DNA of 64,000 nucleotides from Triplophysa rosa (GCF_024868665.1 NC_079890.1:6402718-6466717); one strand, 5' to 3'. Shown: positions 44,735 through 56,774, numbered from the stretch's first letter. Notes: generated from the sequence alone by a model not told the origin. Numbers and translations are program-made.

Positions 44735-47159
44735 TTGTTTTACACATCTGTTTCAATTCAGAAGGATCTTGTTCTTACAGCTTTAATCGATAGTGGATCA
44801 ATGGCATGCACTCTCAGCGAGTCTGCTGAAAGGAAGCTTCTGGAAAGTATCCCAGACATAAAAGGTAATTCAGCGCAAGATATTATCATTGTTGGTTGTG
44901 GTGGACATCATGTGTCACCCACTGTAATCTATGACGTTGAAGCCACAGTGTACGGCTGTTCTATGATAATTCCTGCTTTAGTTGTACCTGGCCAGTCTGA
45001 AGAGTTCATTTTAGGCACGAACGTCATTAAGCGACTTCTAACACAATTGAGAGACACAGATGGGTACTGGAGAGTCATGTCTCAACCCTGTAACGATGTG
45101 AGTGACGAGTGCCGTATGTTCCTATCACTTTTCTCTAACGTTGAGAGATGGAGAGGTGAATCCATTCCTGAGAAGGTCGGCACTGTGAAATTACAGAAAA
45201 GAGTGACTCTGGAACTACTAACTGAGCATCTAGTTTGGGGTAAGCTACCTCAGCCTTCTGTCTTGTCTGCGGGCAGCACTGTCCTTGTAGAACCGACGGA
45301 GTCCAGATCAAGACCCAAGCAAATATTGGTGGGAAGGGTCATAACACCATTGTGGGGGGACAGCTCCATTCCCTTGAAAGTCATCAACCCCACTACTGAA
45401 AGAGTTGTGTTAAAAAGAAACACCAAACTGGCAGATTTATCACCATGTATTGCTGTACAAGACTTACCACTTCCAGCACACATTCATTCAAATGTGCAGT
45501 GTACTGAAGTCCCTGCTTCTTCGTCGTGGAGATCCAGTGAAGCGATGAAACAGGTTTTAATCCATTTGAACCTTTCTGATCTTGACTTGGAGTCATGTGA
45601 GGTGTCAGCTGACTGGAAAGACAAGCTGTTGCACATTATTGAGAAATACGAGTCAGTTTTCTCTAGAGACAAAATTGACTGCGGAGAGGCCACAGGCTTC
45701 GTTCATCGAATTAACCTCACTGATGATGGACCTTTCCGTTTTCCATACAGACGCGTACCACCGAGCCAATACTCAAAGCTGAGGACAGTGCTAAATGAGA
45801 TGGAAGAAAAAGGAATCATCCGACAGTCACATAGTGACTATGCATCTCCTCTCGTATTGGTTTGGAAAAAGAGCGGTGATCTCAGAATATGTACTGACTT
45901 TAGGTGGTTGAACGTGAGGACTGTCAGGGACGCCTATCCTTTACCACATCAATCGGATGTCTTGGCTGCATTAGGTGGCAACACTTTCTTTTCAACAATG
46001 GATCTGACCTCAGGGTATTACAATGTCCAACCTAGAGGAGGAACACAAAAAATACACCACATTCTCTTCACCATTTGGTTTACACGAGTATAATCGACTC
46101 CAACAAGGACTTTCTAACAGTTCGGCAACTTTCATGAGGATGATGATGTCTATCTTTGGAGATGAGAATTTCAGCAGTGTTCTTTGTTACCTTGATGATT
46201 TGATGTTGTTTGCCCCTTCTGAGGCTGTAGCTCTTCAACGTCTTGAAATGGTCCTCTCTCGGCTGTCACATCACATTCTGAAGTTGGCTCCAAAGAAATG
46301 CTGTTTCTTGAGATGTTCAGTGAAATTCCTGGGACACATCATATGTAAAGATGGAATTCAGACAGACCCGGGTAAAGTTGAAGCCATCAACAACATACAG
46401 GCCTCTGATATGATGGAACCTGATGGAGAAACACCATGTCAGAAAAAGATCAGATCCTTCCTTGGAATGGTTCTATATTATCAGCATTTTATCGAGGCAT
46501 GTTCAGCGAAAGCTAAACCCCTATTCAAGTTGACATCTGGCTCAGTAAAACTGACATGTGGTAGAAAGGGATGTAAACAGAGATGGAAAGTTAGTTACTC
46601 CAAGCTTTTTCCAGCTGATTGGACAGCTGATTGTCAAAAACCCTTCGATACTCTAAAGGAGGAACTAACAAAGAACGTAACCCTCACTCACCCAGACTTT
46701 GACCAACCATTCATTCTTGTGGTGGATGCATCTTTCGATGGAGTAGGCGCTGTATTGTCGCAGGTGCTGCCAGGTGAAGAGATAGCTAGACCCGTAGCCT
46801 TTGCTAGCAGAACTCTTTCTCGTTCACAAATGAACTATCCCGCTCATAGATTACAGTTCTTTGCATTAAAGTGGGCTATTTGTGAAAAATTTAGTCATTG
46901 GCTGAGGGGGCAGCACTTTACAGCATGGACCGAAAATAACCCTCTTACATATATGACCAAACCACGACTTGATGCATGTGAACAACGGTGGGTGGCGAAG
47001 TTGGCATCTTACAGTTTCGATCTGAAGTACGTTCCAGGAACAAAGAATGTTGTTGCAGATGCATTGATGCCGAGAACCATTTGTTCAGTCTTGCATAGGT
47101 CACCGCCTTCTCACCGAACCATACATGGAACTCTTGAAGCTTGTCTCTGGTGTTGTTGA
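44735..47159 (+). pseudogene. Protease, RT and RNase H of the outer gypsy, frameshifted
   Basis: 44735-46093: aspartic protease (ALIDSGSMACTLSE) and the first half of RT (LRICTDFRWLNVRT, STMDLTSGYYN). A frameshift in the overlap 46023-46093 leads to 46023-47159: RT with catalytic YLDD (near 46190), then RNase H ([24 protein letters not shown]) and VPGTKNVVADAL. In the RNase H TDHNPL-type position the codons read TENNPLTYM, so one catalytic-region residue appears changed. The frame ends at 47159 in a spacer before integrase. Confidence 0.85.
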
Positions 47160-48595
47160 CAATTCTGTCCAAGATGCTTTCAAGTACACAAATAATCCTG
47201 AGGTAGTGCTGAATTCTAGCGATCAAACCGGCACTGAACTCTTACTTGCGCAGACTTTTCGGAGTCAGGAAGTTTCGGCAGTGTTGGCAGCACACTCTAC
47301 TGGAGGTTTGAGTGAAGTTATGGGGACAGTCCTGGAACTTGTTCAGCTGCAACAGTCTGACCCTCCTTTGCAACACAGCAGCCTTGTGACTCAGCAGGAA
47401 CAGGACAGCTCCTTGTGTCGGATTTTGTATTACCTTGAGAGACGTCAAAAACCATTTCGGAAAGAACAAGCAAAAGAAACTACAAGTGTGTGCAAGTTGT
47501 TGAAACACTATGACAAATTGGTCATTAGGAATGGAGTGCTGTATAAGGTGAAAAAAGATCCTAAGCTGAACAAGAAACTGTTCCTGTTTGTTGTGCCTGC
47601 ATCTCTGAAAACGCAAGTTCTCCATGGAATTCATGATGCAGCAGGTCATCAGGGACGTAGTCGAACACTGTCACTTGCGAGACAAAGATTTTTCTGGATT
47701 GGGATGAAAAAAGATGTTGATGATTATGTGATCAATTGCCATCGATGTGTGGTTGGGAAAACACCTGAACCCAATGCGTGTGCACCACTGGAAAGCATCC
47801 GAACTTCGGAGCCATTAGAATTGGTTTGCATTGATTTTTGGTCGGCCGAGATCAGAGAAGGGAAGTGTGTTGACGTGCTAGTTGTGACTGATCATTTTAC
47901 GAAAATGGCACTTGCATTTCCATGCCAAAACCAGTCAGCTAAACAAGTAGCGAAGAGGCTCTGGAATGATTTCTTTCTGGTCTATGTGTTCCCCAAACGA
48001 ATTCATTCGGACCAAGGGGCAAATTTCGGTAGTAAGTTAATCAAGGAGTTATTTACCAAGGACGGGAGTCGACAAGTCAAACACGACACCGTACCACCCC
48101 ATGGGTAATGGCATTACAGAGAGATTCAATCAGACACTAGGGAGCATGATCAGGACATTGCCCCCTAAAGCAAAATCAAAATGGCCACAGATGATGCAGC
48201 AACTTACCTTCTGTTACAACTGCACGGAACATGAGACGACAGGCTTTGCTCCCTTCTTTCTAATGTTTGGCAGAGTTCCTCGTCTTCCAATTGACATGCT
48301 GTTTCGGAATGTACTTTCCGATGAAGATGTGGTGGACTATCAGGATTTTGTGGCCAAGCTGAGGAAAGATTTGCGTGAAGCAGCACAAATAGCGCAGCGG
48401 CATACCCTAAAGGAACAGGAACGACACGAAAGACTGTATAACAAAAAGGTGAAGGGTTGTTCACTGCCTGTTGGCGACAGGGTGCTCGTTGCGAACAGAG
48501 GGGAAAGAGGAAGAAAAAAGGTTGCTGACAAATGGAATTCATCCCCATATGAGGTTGTGTCTGTGAAGCCTGATATTAATGTCTACAGGATTTGA
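47125..48595 (+). pseudogene. Integrase of the outer gypsy, frameshifted
   Basis: 47125-48108 has the HHCC finger (HDAAGHQGRSRTLSL...CHRCVVGKT), first Asp in CIDFWSAE and second in HSDQGANFGS. A one-step frame change at 48101-48108 leads to 48101-48595, with NGITERFNQTLGSM (Glu region) and a C-terminal NRGERGRKKVADKW...YEVVSVKPDINVYRI module. Order (RT before integrase) is the conventional gypsy one, in contrast to its passenger. Confidence 0.87.
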
Positions 48596-48613
48596 GAAAT
48601 CGATTCTGACAAA

Positions 48614-49201
48614 GTGAGAGTTGTACATAGGAATCTTTTGTTACCTGTTAACTTCTTACCAGTCGATAACGACCAGGACCAAGTTCACAGGGACGATGAC
48701 ATGAATGCTGGAACTGATTTTCAAGGAGACGAAGCTGACCAAGAAAACAGAACCGCAAATTGGATATTGAGTAGTCGAAATGAGTTTGTTGAGGAAGATT
48801 GTCAAACAAACTGTCCAGACTTACCTGAAATATCAGACTGTGTGTCAGAACTTCGGGACTCTGCTAGTGTTGATGCTGGAAACCTGATTGACGAAAGTGA
48901 TGTCATCTGTGATGGAGACGGAAGTGTCATCAATATGACAAGTAATGTCAATATACCTGAAGTGGAAAGTCAAAATCCGGTAACTGACTCTATGCAAGAA
49001 AATCAGGTAGTAAATGAGGTCGCAGAAGAGCTCATGTGTACACAGCCTAGGCCAATTGGAACTGCTCTGGCTCAGACTAGACTCGGGAGGGTTATTAAGC
49101 CACCCAAAAGACTAATTTGTGAAATGAACAAACAACAAGTTGAAAGTTCAGAATCTACAGTGAGTTCTTTCGTTTATCTAGTTAAAAGCATCTTTATATA
49201 G
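48614..49201 (+). pseudogene. C-terminal tail of the outer gypsy polyprotein
   Basis: After a TGA at 48594-48596 the same general frame resumes as an acidic, Asp/Asn-rich region, ending in TRLGRVIKPPKRLICEM, a typical basic tail of fish gypsy Pol proteins. The long acidic insert (48700-49030) is unusual for the position. Confidence 0.65.
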
Positions 49202-49546
49202 GAAATTTACATTTGATTCATACAGGTTGAAACACTTTGAAGTAAATGGATTTGGAATCAACTTGGGAGCATTACATAGTGCAATTTTTGAGGAGTAACA
49301 GGCATCTCTCTTTGTCTACAGCAAGATAGGGGATAGGCGCCTTCCTTATCTTTAGGTACTTCTTATGGGAGAATTAATTAATTGACAACACTTTTACTCT
49401 GTGCAGTTTTTTTTTTCTTTTTCTTTTTTTCTTTTGTTGATTTATTACATAATGTAGGAGTTCCATGTTAGGTTTTTGTTTTGTCTTCTGTTTAATCCAT
49501 GTTTTGTTTACGTGTACCTCATTAAGCAGGATTTAGCGGGGGTGTA

Positions 49547-50310
49547 TGTAACGAGGTAAATAATGCAAAATGTGTTATGTAAATCCTGCAAGAATGAGGT
49601 TGCGCTGTGTTCCGCTGCGCTGGGGGCGCTATAGCCCGGTAAGTGCGAACTGAATCTGCAGCAGAGTAAGGGAGAAATGCTGCAGGTGAGTTGCGCTCAT
49701 GGTAGCTCTACACTAAATGTTAAAGTATCAGAGTTCATATGATATATTACATGTTGTATGCACAAGGATTATATGCACTAAACATTGATTGATTGTGGAG
49801 TGCAATTATGATTGTTTTACTCTGTCGATGTATGTGATTTCTCCGTGTGGAGAAAGTGTCGTGTGGGTGCTAACAAAGTGTATTTTGCATAGGTGGAGCT
49901 ACGGTGTTCAGACTTACCCAAATGTTTTCCTTAAATGCTCTGTGTGCAGGTAATTGTTTTATTACTTTGATATTGTTCTTTATGTTGTTGGATCAGTGTT
50001 GTTTAAGTTTGGGATTTATGCAATGCTTAAAGTGGGGGTTTGTGAAACTAATTCATTGGATATTTTGTTTATTGTTAAAATACATTAATCAGTAAAGCTA
50101 GCTTACCATTATAGAGAAAACTGAATTTGCAGCAGAGTAAGGGAGAAATGCTGCGGGTGGAGCTACGGTGTTCAAACTTACCCAAATGTTTTCCTTAAAT
50201 GCTCTGTGTGCAGGTCATCTCGAATAAAATATCACATGATCCCAGTTCAGAGTCGCAGTGTTTTCACAAAGGATGAGACAGACCAGAGAATGAAAAGGCA
50301 AAAGGTCACA
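49547..50310 (+). repeat. 3' LTR of the outer gypsy, with a 264-bp extra segment
   Basis: 764 bases against 505 in the 5' LTR. The extra segment (49950-50213) starts GTAATTG and ends TGTGTGCAG. Its last ~100 bases are near copies of 49649-49683 and of 49892-49949, so at least part is an internal duplication; about 170 bases are unique. Confidence 0.85.
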
Positions 50311-50314
50311 TATA

Positions 50315-51183
50315 TAGTTTACAAATAAAGCAATATCATTAATAAATATCTTAAATTTATTATTACATATGCCAAGACATCAAGTCAGGACAGATTCACA
50401 GTTTCTCATTTTGTGACAGACAGACTCATAGTTACAGTTAATGTCTTGTGTTCAATATGTCTGCAAACAAAACCAGAATAACAAATGTTAAAACACTAAA
50501 TAAAAGTAATAAGAATACTGCTTCAACGTTTCGATCATTCAGGACCCAAGCCTCGTCTGACAGCAGCAGATCGTTGTCTGTACAAATAGTAAAAAACAAA
50601 CAATACAAATATAATAAATAAATACAACACAACAGTAAGTCTCAGTAAGAGTTTCAGCATCACGAACACAATACAATTCAGACCATTCATTCAATGCTGG
50701 ATGCAAAGATTTAGTTTTATTATATTTAATCCACATTTATTCTCCGTTTTATCGTTTCGTCAGTCTGAATACAACAAATGTACACATCAATAAAACAAAC
50801 AGCGTTGTGACATTCACACAAAGACCTCGAGAGTGTTCGTGTGTTTCAATCTGGTCAAACAACTTCTGTAAACAACACTTTACAAGTCCCTGAATGACGT
50901 TAATTTAACTCAAATCATTTATTACATGTAAGTTAAATATTCAGAAAACGCGTTTAATGTTTCATCAATGTTTACACATATAAATCACGTGAAATTCATG
51001 AGCGGCTTTTCTCCAGAGATCAATGCTCGTCGTGTTTTAATCTAACAGTGAAACAATAAACTCTTTACTGTCGTGTAGTTTAGTCTATGAATAAAGCTCT
51101 GGATCTCTGCTCTGTGTTCACGCTGTTTTTAATCCGTCAAATTAATTTAAAACTCTGATTTTTACTCGAAATGTCACAGGAGA
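50315..51183. other. Flank between gypsy element and histone H1
   Basis: AT-rich host sequence. Short frames on the minus strand (50438-50736) have no domain signal. No repeat end is recognised. Confidence 0.4.
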
Positions 51184-51247
51184 AAACACAAGAGTTTGCA
51201 GCTCACAGAGGCGCGCAGGCACGGACAGGTCGGGTTGAGTCTATATG
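51184..51247 (+). promoter_or_regulatory. H1 promoter: AAACACA box and TATA box
   Basis: AAACACA (51184-51190) is the conserved H1-specific box, normally about 100 bases upstream of the cap site. TATATGG (51241-51247) is a plausible TATA box about 95 bases before the ATG. Confidence 0.7.
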
Positions 51248-51342
51248 GTTCTCATGTAGTGTTTAAGAGCGCAGCGCCGCTCAGTCCTCGCGCATTACTG
51301 ATCAACTATAGTGTGTGACAGCACACATCTCACGAGAGAGAA

Positions 51343-51982
51343 ATGGCAGAAACCGCTCCAGCTCCAGCAGCCCCGCCGGCGAAAGCGCCCAAGAAGAAGT
51401 CTGCAGCCAAACCCAAGAGAGCGGGTCCAGGCGTGAGTGAACTCATCGTTAAAGTCGTGTCGGCAGTCCAAGGAGAGAAGCGGTGTGTCTCTGGCCGCCC
51501 TGAAGAAAGCTCTCGCCGCCGGCGGATACGATGTGGAGAAGAACAACTCCCGCGTCAAGCTCGCCATCAAGAGTCTCGTGACTAAAGGCACACTGGTCCA
51601 GACTAAAGGCACCGGCGCTTCCGGTTCATTCAAGCTGAACAAGAAACAAACCGAGACCAAGAAACCAGCAAAGACAGCGGCACCTAAAGCGAAGAAGCCT
51701 GCAGTGAAGAAGACCGCAGTGAAGAAGCCCGCAGCTGCCAAGAAGCCCAAGACTGCAGCAGCAAAGAAGACCCCCGCTAAAAAGTCTCCGAAGAAGGCGA
51801 AGAAACCACCAGCCGCCGCAAAACCAGCAGCTAAGAAGGCAGCGAAGAGCCCCAAGAAGGCAAAGAAGCCCGCAGCCCCGAAGAAAACCGCCAAGAGCCC
51901 GAAGAAAGCCAAGACTGCCAAACCCAAAACTGTAAAGCCTAAAGCAGCTAAACCTAAAAGGGCCGCTCCTAAGAAGAAGTAA
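51343..51982 (+). pseudogene. Linker histone H1 gene with one-base insertion
   Basis: The ATG at 51343 starts MAETAPAPAAPPAKAPKKKS, a vertebrate replication-dependent H1 N-terminal tail. The globular winged-helix domain begins at [10 protein letters not shown]. At 51466 an extra G shifts the frame; without it the reading continues [20 protein letters not shown] through [10 protein letters not shown] into a Lys/Ala/Pro-rich C-terminal tail ending PKRAAPKKK at 51982 (212 residues in all). As sequenced, the protein would be cut early in the globular domain. Intact promoter, tail and 3' stem-loop argue either for a very recent pseudogene or for a sequencing error. Confidence 0.88.
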
Positions 51983-52012
51983 ATGCATCACTGAATGTTG
52001 ATTTTAACCAAA

Positions 52013-52048
52013 GGCTCTTTTAAGAGCCACCCACCGCCTCATAAAGAG
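52013..52048 (+). terminator. Histone mRNA 3' stem-loop and downstream element (H1)
   Basis: GGCTCTTTTAAGAGCC (52013-52028) is the canonical 6-bp stem with 4-base loop, followed by ACCCA. A purine-rich AAAGAG (52043-52048) fits the U7 snRNA-binding downstream element. It directs cleavage without polyadenylation. Confidence 0.92.
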
Positions 52049-52285
52049 CGACTTCACAATGTTTGTGTGTCAACTGATTCTGCTTATGGACGTGATCATT
52101 AGAGTCGGTTGTGGTGTCAAGCAGTTAAGATGAAAGTCACGCATTCATATAAGTTTTTTGTTTGTTTTCAAGTAGAATGTAAAAAGCAGTTTAATTGTGT
52201 GTAATTGTTTACACATACCGGACTTAAAGATGAATTATAGTAACAGCTCTAGCGCTGTGTTTTCATTTAGGAGACATTTCTTTAA

Positions 52286-52534
<249 letters not shown>

Positions 52535-52563
52535 AGACGCCGCTTTCATCCGCCGCACCCAAA

Positions 52564-52603
52564 GGCTCTTTTAAGAGTCACGCCCACTTTTTCTGTTAAA
52601 AGA
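52564..52603 (+). terminator. Histone 3' stem-loop (H2B) with a stem change
   Basis: GGCTCTTTTAAGAGTC differs from the H1 copy by C to T in the second arm, giving a G-U pair, and is followed by ACGCCCA rather than ACCCA. AAAAGAGA at 52597-52604 is a downstream-element candidate. Slightly weakened but recognisable. Confidence 0.85.
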
Positions 52604-52609
52604 GATTCT

Positions 52610-53040
52610 CAGTGTTTACAAGCTTGTGTGTGTTTCTATTATTATTTAAGGTTAATTCACACATAGTTTAAATGCAACCAGACCGTTTGATCATAAGTAG
52701 CGTGAGGTGGATAAATAAATATAAATGAAAAGGTCTGACTGCGAGTTTTGTTACACGGTTTTCGCAGAAGGTGGCGCTATTGTAACGGCTATAAACCAGC
52801 AGAGTGCGGTCTTCACCTGCTTTGAGGCTGAAATACTCTACAAGACTTTTGCTCAGATCTTCAGTCTGGACTCGGACTCGTTGCAGAAGTCTGTCCCAGT
52901 CTGCTGATTTGATCAGTTAGTGTGTTTCTGTCTGAAACTTTCAAAAAGTCTGCAAGTGTTTGATGTCTAGTTCAGAAATAATCTGTTCAGATTTACAAGT
53001 CTTGTAGTGTGTTTCAGCCATAAAGGGTGTTTTACCATCA
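52610..53040. other. Intergenic, no gene recognised
   Basis: A short open frame at 52725-52907 has no domain. Nothing else is supported. Confidence 0.4.
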
Positions 53041-53460
53041 CATGCATGAATGTCCATCTACACTATTTATGAGCAAGCTCTCTCTTCATTAACAAAGTTC
53101 GGGAGGAGACGGAGCATTTAATCAGACCGGCTGGTCTACCATCAGCGATCACCGCGTCTACCCTATCAACTCAAGCAAGCACTCTTATAAATAGGAAAAC
53201 CATTTTACCTGCTTCATCTCTTCAGATCAGCATCCCTCCTCCACCCCTGAGCCCCTCACAAAGATCATTCTTCCGCAGGACCCCAGGGGGTGTGCTCTGG
53301 GCTCGAGCCGGTTCCGAGCTCGGCGCACTTGCCCTGGCCAGGGTAGAGTGCTTCGAGTTCGGATAGATCCGGCAGGCTCGGCGACCGCTCCCTGGACAGC
53401 ACGCCAAATACGCATAAACCTTCAGACCCATGCTCTATCATTATTATCATTATTATCCCT
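53041..53460 (+). repeat. Possible retroelement fragment with TATA box
   Basis: ATAAATAGG at 53187 and a GC-rich stretch (53270-53410: GAGCCGGTTCCGAGCTCGG, CCAGGGTAGAGTGCTTCGAG) stand out from the AT-rich surroundings and look transposon-derived. No ORF supports a family. Confidence 0.3.
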
Positions 53461-54399
53461 GCAACATCCCTGTTATCTGCGCAGGTGAAATCGTGAAACG
53501 TGCTCTTGTGTTTGCTCTTCCTACAAAACCAAACACGGTCGTGTGCAGAACTGACTCTTAATCTATAGATCTTTGAAGTGGAAATGTGTCACAGTAAGAT
53601 GATTTCATATGAAGTGGGCATGGGGAATTTCTTGTAAAAATTGAATGTAATATATGTTAACATTTGTTGGTTTTCCCTTAGAAAAAATAGGTTTAACTAC
53701 AAATGTCATAGTTACACTATGGTAAAACCATCAGGTTGTAGAATTCACTATTACACACATTGTTTACTATTTTGGGTACACATGTGATGTCCACATACAC
53801 AATGTTTACGGTGTAATACAAATGTACCCTACACACACAGAAATACTGCATAGATTAACACAACTCAATCAACAACCAGAAAATCACAACCTTACCTAAA
53901 GAAGTAAAAACAAAAATATGTTGAGTTGACTGTAATATGCTGAAAAATATCTACCGCAGGCATTCATTAGAGCTGTACATATGTTTTAAAATGACTTACC
54001 GTTTTGCTTAACTTAACAGTTATTGTATGCAGGTTGTGGATTACTAAGATTCTGACATTTTACTCCTTGAGGTTCAGCCAACAGGTCTGGAGTGAGTTAA
54101 AGGATGTTCATGTTCTCTCAGTATCTGTCTGACTGGGCAAACAGCAGTTTGTTTCATTTGGTTTCACTTTTAAAGTCAGCAACTGCAACATGTGATACAA
54201 GACACAGGAGCTTGGGGAGTTTCCAGAATGTGCAACCACACACAACAACGTTTAAATGTCTGCTTTTTCTGTGTCACCATACCACAGTGACATTTTGTAT
54301 ATTTTAACTGAACTGTAACATTCCAGAACAAAGAACACAGACTATCTTAATTTCCAATTCAAACCTGACAGTTAACCTCAGTAAAACTCAAATGATCAC
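53461..54399. other. AT-rich intergenic sequence
   Basis: No gene, RNA or repeat boundary recognised. Confidence 0.4.
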
Positions 54400-54740
54400 A
54401 TTGTCACCATTGTTGAGATTCATACACCGATTCTTCATGTCGAACTGATTCACAACTGTAACAGTTTTGTGAAAATCATTTATTCTGTAAATNTGTCCAT
54501 AAAACTGCTAAAATCTTTTTCAACTGTGTCATAACTCCACATTCACATCTTAAAAACATAAGACACTCGAAAGTAACTTACAGAACTTCATTGTGATGAA
54601 ATAACGATCATTTTCTGATGTCACTGGATCTTAGTTTTCTTTGGCACAACATATGTGTTAGACAGTAAAGTAAACGTCACATTAAACTCAAGAGTCAAGA
54701 GCCCAACTAAAGCAAACACTGATCACAATAATGGTGATTT
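54400..54740 (-). repeat. Half-palindrome repeat copy, reverse
   Basis: TCACCATTGTTGAGATTCAT at 54403 and CACTGATCACAATAATGGTG at 54718 are the two landmarks of the recurring family, in the orientation of 12433-12840. One N at 54493. It continues into AAAAGTGATATTGATTCAAT (54764), as at 16872. Confidence 0.65.
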
Positions 54741-56162
54741 GTTTCAACATTAATTGCAGGTGCAAAAGTGATATTGATTCAATGCAATTAACATTGACCA
54801 ATCAGCTATTTGTTGACGTTGATTCAATGATTGCTTGCTGTCTGGGTATCCATGTGGAAAGGTACAATATGTGTCCCTTTGAGGGTACTGCCCCAGTGAC
54901 AAGCCATTGTACCCCTAAAGGTACAAATCTGACACATTTTTTCTGACAGTGTGTAACTTGGTTTTAATGGAAACCATATCTAATCATTATAAAATGCTGT
55001 AATTGTGTGCTATCAAAGTATATTTGTTATGGTAATGAAAATAAGAATAAGGAATAACTGACCACCATGATGGAGACTTGTGTTAGCTGGTTTTGAACTT
55101 ACTTTGCTAAATTAAAACAACAAATAATGTTTAGTCATGGCAACTTACAGAGAGAAATTCTCGTTAGACAAATTGTAAAATAAGTTGAAATGACTTGTAA
55201 AACTAATTTGACTCGTAATTTTAAGGCAGCTTTTGAACTCAAGTTGAAACTGGTTATATTTTTTACAGTGTAGTTGAGTTTCTTAGAACTTAAAAAGTTA
55301 CGTTGAAATCGGTTAAATGGAAAAACATCTGTTAACATAACTCAGTTTTTACAGGTAACGTTGACTGGTTGCTCCTGTCCATCATAATCATTCTCTTGTT
55401 GATGCTTTGGAGGTTCAGTATGAAAAGAACATGGCATATGTTCAATATCATACATGAATGAATAGAAAATGCTTAATTATTCAGATTTCAGATGATGTAA
55501 AAATTAATTTCGAAAAATTTTGACCCATAAGACTGGTTTTGTTGTCCGAGGGTCACACATGTGTTTTAATACACATGAACAGTCAAAGCAAAACCAGCAA
55601 TTAAAGTCCAGAGTCAAGAGAAATTTCATCACTTTTCAACATTAATTGTGGTTACAACAGTGATATTGATTTTAATACCATTAACATTGACAAATCAACC
55701 ATTTTGACATTGATTCAATAATTGCTTGCTATCGGGGTGATGCATAATTAGACTGTAAAGAAGATGCCGAACGAACCGAACACTTTCATACTTTGATCTG
55801 CAAGTTATGCTACTGAAATGAGACAACAGACTATTTTAATTGTTCATGTTTATTGTTTTTAGATTATTTATCACACAATTATTTTAACTCATTGTTAGCC
55901 ACGTATTACACCATTAACTATAGTACCACGTATTTTAACACTTTTTCGATTACTTTTTCATTTAATGTTTCATAATTGAACATGCAATGAAATATTATGA
56001 CATGCGCATTTCCCCCAAAAAAACAACATTCCCACAATACATTTGCTAGTTTTAAAAAGCTGAATATAGTAAGGTCAGCCTTGACTGAGTCCAGAGACAG
56101 ATTTCCACAGCCCTCAGGCTTCAGTTTGATGGACTCCAGTGTCTGTGTTTTCACAGTTGGGC
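54741..56162. other. Intergenic repeats, no gene
   Basis: Bases 54765-54850 and 55640-55735 are two copies of a TTGATTCAAT...TTGCTTGCT(G/A)TC(T/G)GGG repeat. The rest is AT-rich with no supported ORF. Confidence 0.5.
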
Positions 56163-56774
56163 TCATGTGAGCAGATCATCTCCTTTTGCAATCATTTCCA
56201 GAAGAAGACTTTCTTCTTTAATCCTCTCGAGTTCAACAATGTGGTCTTCAAATCCAGGACATTTCTCCGCCTTCTCCATTTTGATCAAGACTTCAAGGTA
56301 TTCTGCAGTGGAGAGAGATCTGGCCTTCAGTGCAATTTTATTCAGTTTATTCAAGCAATCAGAGGACATTTTGATCAGCTTCCTCACTTTGACCTGAATT
56401 AAAGAGAATTCCTTTTCGAGCGCATCAAGAATGCTCTGCGTGTCCATAAAACTTACTTGTGCCTTCATGAAAATTTCTTTAAGCTCTTAAATGCTTTTTT
56501 TCTCTTTTATCTTTTCATACGTCCACATTGCCTTTTCCTTTAAATGTAAAGTGTGAGAGCAGGATTTAGGGCAGACAACACAGCATCCAGATTCATCCAT
56601 CACAGCGCAAGTCTCCACAGAATCTTCTGCAGGGAGGAAGCAGGTGGAGTGGCATGTGAAAGAGCAGGAGTAGCAATTCAGGGCAAAACTGTCTATCCGG
56701 ATTCTTTTTGCTATCGTCACCTCAACTTCTTGCTCGAAATCCTTACTTTCCTGCATGCTCTTACGTTTTGGCAT
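56163..56774 (-). pseudogene. Cys-rich fish multigene-family fragment with one stop
   Basis: Minus-strand frame from the ATG at 56774 (MPKRKSMQ). A basic start is followed by a Cys/His-rich part (NCYSCSFTCHSTC...CCVVCPKSCSH) and then WTYEKIKEKK; a TAA at 56487-56489 interrupts, after which the same frame continues ELKEIFMKAQVS to CLNKLNKIALKARSLSTAEYL and GFEDHIVELERIKEES. This layout matches the C-terminal half of a large fish family of GTPase-containing uncharacterised proteins (I recall the DUF8206 label, unverified). The GTPase part is absent upstream. It is a truncated copy with one premature stop; function is unknown. Confidence 0.55.

Larger units (their letters stand above)
36046..50310 (+). 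mobile_element. Outer Ty3/gypsy retrotransposon hosting nested insertions
   Basis: LTRs at 36046-36550 and 49547-50310 begin TGT(G/A)ACGAGG and end AAAGGTCACA. The flanks share TATA (36042-36045 and 50311-50314). A primer site for tRNA-His follows the 5' LTR. The element carries gag, protease, RT, RNase H and integrase in conventional order from 43199 to 49201, with several frameshifts. A hAT element with its own gypsy passenger sits in the leader (36635-43020). Without the insertions the element would be about 7.9 kb. Homology of the LTRs is clear over their full length. Confidence 0.9.

Noticed and set aside
49950..50213. True intron in the 3' LTR
   Set aside because: GT and AG ends are present, but the 3' part duplicates adjacent LTR sequence, so duplication is simpler; kept only as a finding to test.
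51295..51927. Long minus-strand ORF with hydrophobic repeats opposite H1
   Set aside because: It is the antisense of the Lys/Ala-rich H1 tail; its Phe/Ala/Gly-rich, membrane-like appearance is an artefact.
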